This document shows, one piece after another, positions 52,234 through 64,000 of a stretch of 64,000 nt of DNA. The stretch's first letter is position 1. Each line of letters begins with the position of its first letter. The stretch comes from Porites lobata (Eukaryota; Cnidaria; Anthozoa; Scleractinia; Poritidae): positions 21,001-85,000 of the forward strand of contig CALNXK010000591.1 in the NCBI GenBank assembly GCA_942486035.1, given 5' to 3'. The notes beneath the pieces are model-generated. The model had not been told where the DNA came from. It worked only from the letters and a program-made list of their open reading frames with translations, and did no database searches. A program made the translations under genes and the position numbers.

Positions 52234-52627
52234 ACAGGTAGCCCAAGCTCACTATGAGAGCCCTGAACAACATTATCCTACTTAGCTAATTAATTATTCA
52301 TACAGCAAGAAAATTATAAGACATTGTATGGAGAGATGTTCTTTGCTCACTAAATTAGCAAAATGTACATATTGAATATCGCTTTGAAGCTTACCTTTAG
52401 TGTCTTCTTGTTTTTCTTTGTATTCTGACTGCATTTCAGACCTCCTAGGCACTGTTTAAGGCCTTTTTTTGAGCGACAGTTTTTCACCCAGATGACATTT
52501 TGCTAATTTAGTGAGCAAAGAACATTTCCCCTTACAACGTCTTATAATTTTCTTGCTGTATGAATAATTAATTAGCTAAGTAGGATAATGTTGTGCAGGG
52601 CTCTCATAGTAAGCTTGGGCTACCTGT
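52234..52627. mobile_element. 394-bp foldback element with ~133-bp arms
   Basis: Arms 52234-52366 and 52495-52627 begin ACAGGTAGCCCAAGC and end AATTAGCAAAATGT, with roughly nine in ten positions matching. The ~130-bp middle is single copy. Confidence 0.85.
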
Positions 52628-55012
52628 ACTATAAGCAGCTAAAGCTAAATGTTGCACATTCAAACTCCGCAGAGCAAAATTGTTTGAAGAAAAAGAAAAC
52701 CACACAGTATGTCTGAAAAGCGACATAGAATCAATTCATTTGCGAATTACCAAAATAAAATAGTGAGTAACAGTCCTGCCTTCGACCGCTATGTTTTTGT
52801 TCCTTCTCAAAACCGTTGATCCTTGGTTTTTGACGTAATGCGTATGATCAGTACACAAATCCACTCTCAGGACCTTTGAGAACATCGTTTGGATTTCATT
52901 TAAGAGAATGTATTGAAAGTAGCATCTACCCAACCCCCCGTGCAAAATTTGATCATTAATTAACCATAACCATTTTAAAATAGGTGAAGCAGCTTGTTGA
53001 ATTTTTTTCAAAACTTCATTCCTACGCAGGATCGATTTTCGTTTCAGATGGCCCTCAATTTACAATTATCAGTTTGACGCATTGTCTTTTTTTTGTTTTT
53101 ATTCATGGATATTGTCTCCAAAGTCCATATATATTCGCGTGATCGAACGCTGTCAATAATAGTGCAAATGCGAATATGAACATGTTTTGCATATTATTTG
53201 CATATTTGTCGGGTACACAACATCTCATCTCCTCTGGTTATAGTATTTGTTATGAGTTAGTGTGCGTGGGCTTTTTTCAGGGATTTAGAATATTGATAAT
53301 AATATCTTTATCGCTATCTTTAACCTAAATATTGACTGCAAAAGACCGAAAAACTCTAAAGAATTGAATGAAGTCACAACTAGCTAGACACTGGCGCCCC
53401 TTGGGCCTTAAAGCCGGTTCATTAAGTTCATTGACGTTCATGACTCGTCGTAGGTCCTGTGGATCGCTTGGCTGATACGATAACCTGGGCTAAAAGTGTA
53501 TTTGAGCCTCATTCGGCCACTGTATTTTGTATCTACTTTTTAGTAAACTGGCTTGAAACAAATGTGAATTTTGGAGCGATTTCTATTTATAAGAACTGAA
53601 CTACCAGGACGTAAATTTCAAACAGCGGGACACTTATCAAGTTTAAGCTGACATCAAAGTAGGCGCGGAAAATAAAGTAAATAGTCATATCTAAGTATAT
53701 GAAAGGGTCGGCTGAGTCTGTCATTTCGGTCTGTAAAAAGGCCCAAAATGAAAGAGCTCACAGATGCAGTCGAGAAAAGTCGTTTTGGCTTTGTGATTTA
53801 CAGTTTACAGTGCCTTTACCGTAATTAAAAGGGCTGCCAATTTCTCAACTAGGTATGTGAAAGGAGTACCATTTGTATACTAAAGGAATGTCTTTTCTCT
53901 CAAAAAATGATATATAAAAGGGTCGGTTGGACCTCGAGGCCTCCCCGTATAAGACTTTGTTGAACCCTGGGCGCAGGTGGAATTGACTGATGCATTATTA
54001 CTTGAAATTATTTGTTTCCGATTACTGTCCACGTCAGGGTTCGCTGGGAATCGGAAATATTATCTGTAAAGAACCACGTACCGTTTCAGAATCTACAGTA
54101 TTTAGAAGAATAGTTTCAGACTTACATGGCCAGCTGTCTAGCATAAACATATCATTAATTCACTGGTAGTTTTGGAACAAAAAAAAAGGTAAGACGTATC
54201 TTAGTTAGTGTTTGAAATTTAGCTATGAAGTTATATGATGCGACTTAGAAGTTGACTGTGCCTGTAATGGAAGATTAGAGGCATGATGTCTATGATCATG
54301 ATTCTCATACTCCAGCCATAGGTGCGAACAAAAAATAGCGTAAAATCTGTAATAATTAAGAAAATGAAAAAGACACAAAAGTGATAACTTGATTTTTAAG
54401 GGAGACGGACTCAAAAGTAAGTGCCGATAATTCAATTGAATCCAGCCTTAATGAATTTTATGCAAGGAACGAGGCAAAGCGAGTTCGTATGACTTTCATC
54501 CAAGGCAGGTGTATGTAAGAGAAGAGTGTCGGTGACGGCTTTCTCCTGGATTGGACAATTTCATTCCCTCATTCTCAATCAGCAAAACCAAAATATATAA
54601 ATATATAACTAGGAAAACTAGGGGACCAGAGCGCTTTATAGCTTATCGACTCCAGTCGATGATTCAGAAATGGAAACGATTTCAGTGTTCATCAGTGGCT
54701 TTCTTTGGTTGTTCTAAAAGGTATTTTTATCGTTGCTCGGACAGTTTTTAAGGTATAGTTGCTTGCTAGCACTTCGACGGAAGGTGCATTAACTCTTGTA
54801 GGTTGGAGAGAAAAAGTGTGTCTTCTCTCTTTGATCCTTTTTTTTAATTGAAACTTGACTCTTTACTCCGTCGGGGCGTTTATTTATATTTTATCTTTTT
54901 TTCACAAGAAAAATAAATGAGAAGGGATGAGTCTGTAACACATTCAACTGCATGGTTTTGGTAATCATTTCTAACAAATCAATCCTCCTCGGGACAAAAC
55001 ATTTTCAGTAGT
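52628..55012. other. Non-coding host sequence
   Basis: No supported gene. ~52990-53160 is the second copy of the repeat at ~25660-25800. Confidence 0.5.
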
Positions 55013-55233
55013 AGGGGTGATGAATGGTCCATTAAAATTTTTAACTGCTCGCAAAATTTACCTTTGCTCGATTTGCTCGCAACATTTAAACGACGGCTCG
55101 CTTGCTTGTGCTCCCCAAATTTTTGCGTTGTTCGCAAGCTTGCAAAGCAATTTTTTATTTCTGCTCGTGCTCGCAAAAAGATCGCAGTGTTCGGCATGCT
55201 CGCGAATGCTCGTAAAGACCATTCGTCACCCCT
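55013..55233. mobile_element. MITE, ~221 bp
   Basis: Arms AGGGGTGATGAATGGTC and GACCATTCGTCACCCCT, with AGT on both sides. The interior is rich in TGCTCG words (GCTCGCAA, GCTCGTGCTCGC). Confidence 0.75.
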
Positions 55234-55236
55234 AGT

Positions 55237-56519
55237 AGTCTCCATGCAATAGAATAGCCATGGCCTCTTATTTACCATGTCATTAAAAATAAATGATGCA
55301 ATTTCCTCTTTAATCGTACTGTCAACTCGTTTTGACTTGCAAAGCAGTAGTTCCGGCAGTTTTGTCTCAATGACTGTTGAGTGTAAGCCTCCAGCTTTCC
55401 AATCCGGAGATAAAATCTTTCAAGTTCAATAAAAGACGTTAACTGTGTTTGTTTTTAAAACAAACAGCACCAGAAGATTGTGACTGTAATTTCATTTTCT
55501 AAGTGTCAGAACTCTCGACTGACTTATTTTAAGCCCGCGCCGTATGAATCTTTTCACCGGTAGTTTATAGAAATAGTCTCGTAATTACGTTAATTATCGG
55601 GCAGTTTACTGGTAAAAATTTTCTTTTTCTCTTTATTATATTTTTCCAACAAAATAATAAAGTAGGAAGCGAGACATTATATTTAATTGAAAATTCAGTC
55701 ATTTGAAATAAATACGACTGGCAGTAAACAACCTGTTGGGTAAAGATGAGCTTATCTTGAAGGATGCATTCAAATGCACAATATTCAGTTAACTCTGTTA
55801 AGTTTAACCATGGAATCACTAAATTACCATACGCTTTTGCGAAACTTTCCTTCACTCTTTACTCTTCATAATTTTTTTTGTCGCGAGTAGTTCTTCTTAG
55901 ATTACTGGAATTAAAAGCTTGCCTAAATATTGTAGCTTGTATAATATTTGGGAAGCGAGCTCTGCAAGTTCTTATTTAAGTGAAAGACTATAACTGTTTC
56001 AAATAGGGTTTTTGGTACTTATTTGCTGCAGTTTCACTCTTCTCTGCAACTAAATTCATATAATATATGATATCAATCTGAAAAACGAAAAAGTGGGTTT
56101 TCAATTAAAAAATTGAATATTAAAGGTTTGGGTTTGTTCGTCATCCGATGTTAAAACTAGCGGTTACAAAAATGTCTTAACTCTTACTTAAATATGCGCA
56201 AAGACAATTGCAACTCATCAGCTCGCCTAAGATTAACGTCTTTTCGAGGAAGGCATTAAATACTAGTTCAATAACAACAGCTTCAGGTTGAAACAATTTA
56301 AAAATTGTAAGCTAAGGTTCACATTAACTCTTCCCATTTATTTTCTTTTTTCCTTCTCGCTTAGTCATGACAGAGCTGAACAATTCCGTCCTTTTAAGAG
56401 AGCGAACAAAAAAAATGTTTTAATTGCCCATTAAGCTTTTATGTTTCAAGAACGGTGGTAGCGCAAAACTCATAAATTTGTCGCACTTAATAAACCATAC
56501 GCAGTAAATCAATTACCGT
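55237..56519. other. Non-coding host sequence
   Basis: No supported gene; the 96-codon minus-strand frame at 55565-55855 is unrecognised. Confidence 0.45.
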
Positions 56520-56895
56520 ATTAATATCGTAAGTGACGAATTACTCCTTAATTTCGGCGCGAAATTCCGGCGTTAATTTGTAATTTCACATGTGAAATTA
56601 CAAAATTGCCATGGTAAATTGCCGTACGTCTGCGTTTCAAGATGGCGACGAAGTTTTAAAATGTTATGAATGAAGATGTCAGGGTATAAAAAGACGTTTT
56701 AGAAAACCTGAACACACGAAAGAGCACATCAAGAAGGATTCTTAGAGGTATTTTGTCGAAAAATTCTGAAAACTTAAGCCAAATTTCAGCTCTAAACGTT
56801 TGACAGAGTGGAGTTCACGATCGATCGATACGATCAAGGATAAAAAAGTCAAAAATCCTCGATTGCTAGCGTAATTCGTCACCCATGATATTAAT
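56520..56895. mobile_element. MITE, 376 bp
   Basis: 25-bp arms beginning ATTAATATC and ending GTGACGAATTAC (56520-56544, 56871-56895; three mismatches). A 28-bp perfect palindrome centred on CACATGTG lies inside (56577-56604). Confidence 0.75.
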
Positions 56896-56898
56896 AGG

Positions 56899-57038
56899 TA
56901 ATCAAATGGTATACTCGTAAAATTAGGGAATAATTTCACTTGCGTTTTGTCCAAACCCTAATAATTTCCCGAGCCTTTAGGATTTGGACAAAACTTGCGT
57001 GAAATTATTCCCTAATTTCACTCGTCACCATTTGATTA
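56899..57038. repeat. Inverted-repeat element adjacent to the previous MITE
   Basis: Arms share TAATCAAATGG, AATTAGGGAATAATTTCAC and TTGCGTTTTGTCC with their complements around a ~15-base centre. Confidence 0.75.
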
Positions 57039-57044
57039 CACATA

Positions 57045-58100
57045 CTTATTCGAATAAGCGCTGAACCTCGAATTAGCGTCCACCTCGAATAAGCGCCCAG
57101 CCTTGAATAAGCGCCCACCCCCACCCTACTCCCACCCACACAAACTCAAATAATTAACAATTAATGAATGAGACTGAGTATCTTCTGAAAAATTATGGAG
57201 ATCGAGGAGAGTGTTATTATTCATTCAAAATAATTGAGTCCTAGCCAAAACATAGCTAAAACATGTTTACCTCCATCGATGTTAAGTTCAAGTCCGATAG
57301 TGCACGTTTAGGGTTGTTCAGTTCCGCAAATATTCTCTAAATAGCAGACGTCGCCCTTCGAGTTGTCTTCTTGCTGTTCTTGCCATGTTTTTAGCTATTA
57401 TTTCGACTAGTTCTTACTGTTGAAACGAGTGAAATGAACGCCATTTTTGTTTTCACCACCAAAACGACTTAACCTCGTCCCCAGGTCTTCTCGATTAACG
57501 GTACATTAAGGGACGGACCATTAGAAAACTTATGGGGGGGCGAAGTACAAAAAAAAATTCGCGCAAGGGAAAATTAAATGAAAAAAAATTCTTGCACGCC
57601 AATAAACCCTAAGAAATATTCATGCAAGGGCCTGAAAAAAATTCATACAAGGAATTTGATAACAAAAAAAAATTCCTGCAGCTCGAAAATTCCCCTCTCC
57701 CCCATAACTTTTCTAATGGTCCGTCCCTAACCTGCAAGTTGGCTGCACCTTTGACGTCAGCGGTTCATTAAACGTAACATTCTTCCAAATTTGGTCATCA
57801 GTGGCTGGTTATGGTGAATTGTGCTTGTGCTTTTGGCCAATCAGAATCGGGGAAATATTTTGAATGAATAACAATATATAATAAGAGACCCTCCCGAAGA
57901 CGGAGTTTTCTTCAGAGTATTTTACAGAAACGTTGCTTTGTTACATCTTCGCTTTTTGTTATTGTCATTTATTGTTTTGTTGCAAAATAAACATACTACA
58001 CTTGCTGAGAAAGGTGCAAATTTAATAAGCGCCCAGGATCGAATAAGCGCCCACTCTCAAGGTCCAAAAATTTAATAAGCGCCTAGAGCGGTTAAGAGAA
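57045..58100. repeat. AATAAGCGCCC repeat pair enclosing a nested MITE
   Basis: AATAAGCGCCCA-type words occur at ~57051-57115 and again at ~58020-58085 in the same orientation, as if marking the ends or internal repeats of one element of about 1 kb, into which the MITE at 57510 was inserted. Confidence 0.45.
57510..57727. mobile_element. PIF/Harbinger-type MITE, 218 bp, TAA target duplication
   Basis: 29-bp arms starting GGGACGGACCATTAGAAAA (57510-57538, 57699-57727) with one mismatch. TAA flanks at 57507-57509 and 57728-57730. TWA target duplications with G-rich ends are typical of PIF/Harbinger. Confidence 0.8.
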
Positions 58101-58737
58101 TAAATACGGTATTTGTGTCGTCAGTAAGATTTAAAACAACGCGATCCAACAGAGCGTTTTCATTCATGTAGCCAGCAACTATACCAATTTATTGGAACAT
58201 ATCAAAAGAAAGCCTTTACATATTATATATTATTACATCGAGGAATCGTTAGATCGAAACTCCCGATATAACGATATGGCCGTAAAATTACCGAAAATAT
58301 CGCTATATCGGAGTTTCCCTGCTAGCAGAGGTCTCTCTCATTTCAGCTGTCATTTTTGCCTCGTCGTAAGAGACCTCTGCTAACTGGGAATATCGGAGTA
58401 GACAAACATGTACTTTTTTACTGCATTCATTATTTAATCAAATTTGTAATGAGTATTAAATGATTCACAAATGTAACATTAATTTCAAGTACGCAGCAAT
58501 GTCCGTAAACAGTTTGTTTAGCACTAGAAGTTTTCAAAGTCTATTATATCGCAGTAAATTCTGTGGTGTGTATCGTACATGTGCGATCATAAAACTAAAC
58601 TTAAACATCTGAGGTTGCGACTCTTATAATCTTTACTTATTTTTCGACATCGCGTATTCATTTACATTTACATATGTTATCTTGCAACATCTATAACAGA
58701 CATATTCGCAAGCTCCCAACTAAAAACTAAAGCACTA
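58101..58737. other. Non-coding host sequence
   Basis: No gene. Overlapping short palindromes near 58240-58390 (GCAGAGGTCTCT / AGAGACCTCTGC, GATATAACGATAT) indicate another small inverted-repeat element. Confidence 0.5.
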
Positions 58738-61040
58738 CTACAAGGAAACATAAAAATCAAAATACAATAAATTGAAAGGGGTAAACATCACACTGAAAAC
58801 AATGTAGTCAGAGATGGTGGCTTTAAATTTTACAGTTGAATCCATTGTTAAATAATCAGATGGCAGGCTATTCCAGTCAATGATAGTTCTCGGCCAGAAG
58901 CTATATTTGTACGTGTCACAGAATGGCTGAAGTGGGATAAATTTCAGTGGATGAGATGCTCTGGTTTTTAGGGAAGACTGATGATGTACATAGCAGGGGA
59001 TATCAATAGCAGCTTGGTTGGTAACACATTTGTACATCAGTGTCAGTCTAGCTACTTGTCTTCTCTTTTCGAGAGTTGGCCAATTTAGTAGCTTTAGGGC
59101 GTTGGTTACGCATCCCTCCTCCCTCGTGTAAGTTCTTGGTACGAAGCGTGCTGCCCTGCGCTGGACCTGTTCAAGCCATGATTTCTAATATGCTCTATAA
59201 GGGTCCCACACAGTACAACCATATTCCAACCTTGGTCTCTCCAGCGATTTGTAGGCCTGATCTTTAACCTTTTGTGGGCAATTATGCAAGTTCCTCTTGA
59301 CAAAGCCAAGTGCCAAATTGGCTTTGTTTGTAGTGTTTAGGATATATGGCTTCCAGTTTAGGTTATCTGACAGAGTAAACTCCGAGTAAGGATAGTGGTC
59401 TACAGCCTGTAGGGTATGGCCAAGCATAGTGTATGGGTGTATAAAGGGACACTTGGTTCTGCAAACGCGTAAAACGTAACACTTTGATGGGATGAAGGCC
59501 ATTTGCCACAACTTTGCCCATTCAACTAATTTGTCCAGATCAGATTGAAGACTGATTGCATCGTCGGAATTGTGTACCAAACCATGCTGAACAGGGTGTC
59601 ATCAGCAAATAACTTAATATTTGAGGTAATATCATCACCGTCCTATATCATTAACGAATAACAAGAAGCACAAGGGACCCAACACGGTTCCTTGCGGGAC
59701 TCCAGATCTCACGCAAGACTTCTCACTGAACTCGCCTTCAAGGGCCAGCTGTTGAGTTCTTCCTATTAGCCATGCCTTTATCCAGGCTAAGACTAAACCA
59801 CGAATGCTATAGTACTCTAATTTAAGTAAAAGACGTTCGTGTGCTACTTTATCGAAGGCTTTAGAAAAGTCTAAGATGAAAAGATCAGTCTGGTTTCTAT
59901 CATTTACTGACCGGGCTAGATGCTCTACGGTATGATAAGCTGCGTTTCGCATGAGCGCTCAGGACGGAAACCATGTTGGGCATCCACCAGGATGTCAAAA
60001 GAGTTTAAATATATCATAATACTGCGATAAATAATGTGTTCTAACAGCTTGCAATGCACTGACGTTAAAGAGACGGGCCTGTAATTGCCAGCCTCTGACC
60101 TTGAACCTTTCTTAAATATTGCTACAACATTGGCATGCTTCCTGTCCGGTGGCACCTCACCAGTGTTGATGAATTGTTGGAAGATAAAACTCAGGTAAGA
60201 CGCGCGTAGGTAGTAAGTCAGGGCCCTTTGCTTGAGATGGATTCAGTCCGCTGAGCAGTTTAATTACACCATTGTTGTCAATGTGGATATTGGGCATGTC
60301 TGGCAGGGGCTATCGGGTAGTTGAGGTAGAACTGGATCCTCAAGTGTGAATACACTGTCATATTGCTCGTTTAGGATGTCTGCTTTCTCCTTGGGTTTGG
60401 TGAATTCCTTGCCATGTGATTTCAAGATAACTATTCCAGCCGAGTCTCTACGAGGGCCTTTCACGCCAGCCCGCTTGTAGAGATAAACATTCCATTTAGG
60501 GTTAGCTGGTGGATTTGCTCCGAGTGATTGATATCAGAGATAACAGCATCATAGTCACTCATGCCCGGGACTATGTAGACTTTATCAACAAGATATTGGT
60601 GGGATGTGAAAAGCAGGTCAAGAATGTTTCCTTGTCGAGTTGGTTCCGATACTATTTGAGTGAGGTTGAAATCATTTGCAATGTCGATCATTTTCCAATT
60701 GATAGCGGCAGTATACTGTGGGTTTGACTCGACAGAGCCCTCTTCCCAGTCAATGTCAGGAAGGTTAAAGTCACCACTTAACAAGACGTACTTTCCATCA
60801 ATACCACTGAGTTGTTTGATGTTATTCATAGAGAGTTCAAGCTGCTCCAGATAATCAACAGATGTATAAGGGGGTCGGTAAAAGGATCCCACAACAACAC
60901 TCCCTGATTTATGAGAGATATTGCACCAGACAATTTCGCATTCTGCTGGAGAGGACTGCTCGACGGAGATTATGTTGCTGTTAACTGCAATTACTACACC
61001 TCCCCCTTTTTCGCCAGAGTCCCGATCTTTTCGGACTGGT
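58738..61040 (-). pseudogene. 5'-truncated, frameshifted LINE (CR1/Jockey-like)
   Basis: In minus-strand order: APE endonuclease part with SGDFNLPDIDWE (60461-60892, with a continuation to ~61030); a degraded linker (60264-60464); RT fingers NYRPVSLTSVHCKLLEHII and HGFRPERSCETQL (59925-60155); RT palm DFSKAFDKVAHERLL and SGVPQGTVLGPLCFLLFVND (59635-59952); a FADD active-site segment between 59580 and 59640 in another frame; thumb region (59185-59580); and C-terminal YKYSFWPRTIIDWNSLPS (58738-59037). There are several frameshifts and the first part of the endonuclease is missing, so the copy is dead. Confidence 0.85.
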
Positions 61041-62257
61041 GGTGAATAAATAACAATTAGCGTTAGCGGCGGGGTAAATATCCATCACTAGCCACCGACA
61101 CTGAGGTGAATAATTCAGTGAGATAATTGAGCCCAAAAATGATGATTTTTAACTCATTTACTGTTGCCTGCAACGATTACAATTTTGGCGCGCAATGACC
61201 GAACGGCCTCTGTCGTCGCTTTTTTTCTTGCCGGCAAATAAAACTTTTGAAGGCATTTGTTTAGCTCTTGTGGGGAAATTTTCTCAAAAGGAGTTGTGAA
61301 TTCTTTTTTGTATTTAAAATCATTCTGTAAAAAGGATTATTAGATTTAGTTTTAAGCTTATTTCTGAACAAGTTAACTAAAAAAAATAACGCAAGACTTA
61401 AACTTAATTTGCATTTGTAAACAACAAAACTTTTTCGCCGGTTTTATCGATAAATTCAAGTCAAAAAGACAAAGCTTTACCTGTGAAAACTTCCACCCCG
61501 TGCTTCGTCACTTTCTTCGTGTATTTCAGAAACAGCTTGCTTGATTAGTTGTGAAATTTCTTTGTTTGTTACGGCAGCAAACCGGGAAGGCATTTTGCAA
61601 CTTACGCGAGTTCGGCGTCTCTCGCTCGGAGGAACTGGAGGTGAATCAGTGAATAGTGCAGGATATTCACTGATTGAGTAGCCAATCAGAGCGCGCGAAA
61701 AACACTATCCACTGTTTTAGTATATACTAAACATAGTTAGGAGGAAATATCTCTCTGCTGTTGATGTCTTTGTTAAGGTGTGTTTCAGTACCAAAAATGA
61801 TATCTGGCTCGTGGGTCTCAATAAGCTGATATAGTTCAAGGTGCTTGTTTTAACTCACAAGGCTGCAGAAGTTGACTTTGCATACTCTCAGTTGGTTCGA
61901 ATTGCAAGTATGAGGTTTTCTGGAACTGGTTCGTTTCCCATGGGCTCTTCTCGATCTTATAGTAAACTTTCACCTTGAGCATTCTATCGTCCCGACTAGC
62001 TGCCCCTGGGCCTCCGAGGACGGTGCATTATGTTCTATATGAAAATGCTGAATAGAACCAAAACTTCACCTGTCCCTTCATAATGGACACTTTATGGGCA
62101 CGAGTTTGCTTCAGGCCTTGGTTTGGAATTGCAAACATAACTGGTTTCGCATCAATGAATTCCCAAGAGAGTTAAAACGAACGCGATAACAAAAAAGATT
62201 TCGTCACAAATGCGGCATCGGCGGGGAAACTGTCTGCTCTGACATGAACAAGGCCAT
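61041..62257. other. Non-coding host sequence
   Basis: No supported gene. GTGAATA/TATTCAC words near 61080-61110 and 61630-61680 suggest a further degenerate inverted-repeat element (~61040-61720). Confidence 0.45.
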
Positions 62258-62838
62258 TCACACTACAGACTTTTGACCTAGGTAAACTCGACTTGTTAAA
62301 AGTTTACCTAGGGAAACTTGATTTTTTAAGTGTGACCGATTTTTCCCTAGTTAACTTACCTCGGGGAAATTTTATCATCTGGGGCTTGAATATGTCTCGA
62401 GAACAATAGAGTTTCCCTTGACAGCTACCCCAAAGCGATTGGTGCGGAAAAATGAAATACCGAGTTTGGTAGCCAATGGACGCTCGTCGGCGAAGGTCTT
62501 GACGACAGAACCGGACAAAGCTCACGCAGTGAAAGAAATTTTGGGGGAAAGAGTCGTCTACGTCTTCGCCTGTCTTCACCTTGCCCGTTGAATTAGCGTA
62601 AGAAATAACAGCGAGATAAAAGAAAAAATAAAACGTCTCTTTGTTCGGCTAGATTCCTGCGCATCTTTTTTCAATTCAACTGTGCGTGAAAACCTTGGTA
62701 GCCGATATCAGTAGTGTGACCTTCACAAGATTTTTTTTACGTAGGTAAAACAAAATCCGAGATGAATTTACCTCGGGAGGGTTTTGATGAATTTGCCATA
62801 GTAAATCGGTTTTACCTAGGTAAAAGTCTGTAGGGTGA
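62258..62838. mobile_element. MITE, ~581 bp
   Basis: Arms TCACACTACAGACTTTTGAC and, complementary, GTAAAAGTCTGTAGGGTGA, both continuing into ACCTAGGTAAA. Several internal CCTAGGTAAA/CCTAGGGAAA words repeat. The frame at 62304-62579 lies inside and is not a recognised protein. Confidence 0.7.
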
Positions 62839-64000
62839 CCACAGCAATGTTACTAAGAATGTGACCCTCCCTAGGAAAAGGGGGCTTAACGCAATTTCGA
62901 ATAAAGACAATAAACGCCTCTTAACGCAGCGTTTAAATCACATAAGGATTTGCATGGGGAAAAAACCTATCGTTTCCGTAACCTACGAAAATGAAAGGAT
63001 TTCATTGAAAAATAGCTTACCTTACATAAAATCTGTGTTACCTCTCTCCTGTGTGGTCCATGGGCCAAATGTATTGCCGTTTTATGGGTTGTACTGAAAA
63101 CGGTTTTCGCTCTACGAGTCTGTGTAAGCCTTGTTTCAAAGATCCTGCCTCCCGTCAAGCGTACTTTGTTTCTTCTAGTCACGCGTGCCTTTGTTATGTA
63201 ACCTGTAACATTCCATATCCATATATGGGCTTGAAGAAGTGCTGACTTTTGGATGATAAATCTTAAAACGAGCAGCAAATGTTGTCTTCTGAAGCCATAA
63301 AATAAGATGTTGCCTTATTTTTCTCTGTTATCAGGGGCACCCAACCACTGTTCTCTGTAAAAATATGTCCTAAAAGTTTCGATCGCTCTAGAAAGGCCAA
63401 AAATGTCTAGATGACTGTTTCCCTTTTGTAGTACCTTTTTGGCGTTTTTGTATTTACCAGAACCGTAGCTATGGGGAGGCCAAGGGGGCAGCTGCCCTCT
63501 TCAGACACATCAAGTCTTTGGATGGAGTTGTTTTCTTTAGACTCAGTTAGTTTGATTATAGTGACTTGCAATTGTTTGCCATTTTCAGGTTCGAGGTCGA
63601 TTTTTCGGAGACATATCTCATGATAAGTGTTAAAAATAGCGTTTCGGAGTCTCCAAACTTGAACATTGTCTGGGGGAGGGGGGGGGGGGACACCCCAGAC
63701 CCCCCTACAAACTTGTGCCTTCGTTTTACAGTTTTTGTGTTACAACGGTGACCAACTTTAAAAGCCTGATAAAAATCAAACTTTGATTATGTACGTTCAC
63801 GGAAGTCGACATAAAGTTGACATCTGTCAGGTGAGACTACACTTAACAGTTGCGACTCGCACGCCAATAAATGAGTCATTTATTGCATTCAACCTTCCCA
63901 GAAACATAATGCTTTCTCTGAGCAGCGCTTTTGGAAGAAAAAGGTGAAATAAGTACACGATGATTTAGTCACAAAGGTATTCTAGCTTGTGTATTCGTTG
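62839..64000. other. Non-coding host sequence
   Basis: No gene seen. A G-run (GGGGGAGGGGGGGGGGGG) lies near 63671-63688. Confidence 0.5.

Overview
This window holds two very different kinds of DNA. Bases 1 to about 14,500 are a compact, GC-rich, gene-dense block of virus-like genes with no visible introns. The remaining ~49.5 kb is AT-rich and repeat-laden, with no convincing intact cellular gene, and looks like an animal genome. The types of LINE and inverted-repeat elements suggest a marine invertebrate, plausibly an anthozoan cnidarian such as a coral; that host assignment is inference.

The left block is the right-hand part of an integrated Polinton/Maverick (adintovirus-like) element. 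It carries the diagnostic set: a protein-primed family B DNA polymerase (10283-14260), an FtsK/A32-type packaging ATPase (5040-5753), an adenain-type cysteine protease (3937-4509), a double-jelly-roll major capsid protein (2530-3906) and a penton-like minor capsid protein (459-1619). It also encodes a parvovirus-VP1-like phospholipase A2 (8528-8905) and a set of small, very basic proteins. No reading frame of a recognisable core gene is broken, so the copy is young, selected, or possibly active. The window cuts off the left end, so the retroviral-type integrase and left terminal repeat expected for this class are not visible.

The most striking feature of the element is a shared processing logic. 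At least seven small structural-type proteins carry [Q/M]-x-G-G or Q-x-G-x-G motifs, which resemble adenovirus protease sites, and the element encodes such a protease. In four of them (4843, 6614, 6931, 8528) the motif ends an Arg-rich N-terminal leader. A fifth, unlisted 54-codon gene at 7190 has the same layout with a degenerate site. The protein at 1984 has four such sites, three of them followed by the same six-residue block, as if it were a small polyprotein. Most plus-strand genes also have a TATAAAA box 40-56 nt before the ATG. In several cases the stop codon of the upstream gene lies inside that box.

Two related basic proteins (8983-9588 and 9539-9967) lie on the minus strand. They converge on the structural genes at a bidirectional poly(A) site near 8960 and diverge from the polymerase across a ~315 bp promoter region. 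The polymerase is followed by ~250 bp with CRE, E-box and CCAAT-type motifs, which probably contains the right end of the element.

The host part contains a 4 kb minisatellite with a 10/20 bp period and higher-order repeats (16.1-20.1 kb); eight copies of a 143 bp hairpin-rich tandem repeat (32.4-33.5 kb); a 1.9 kb direct tandem duplication (38.8-42.6 kb); and older dispersed duplications. It also has a decayed minus-strand LINE (58.7-61.0 kb), a second LINE whose reverse transcriptase is interrupted (36.6-39.1 kb), and more than a dozen MITE-like inverted-repeat elements, several with visible target-site duplications.
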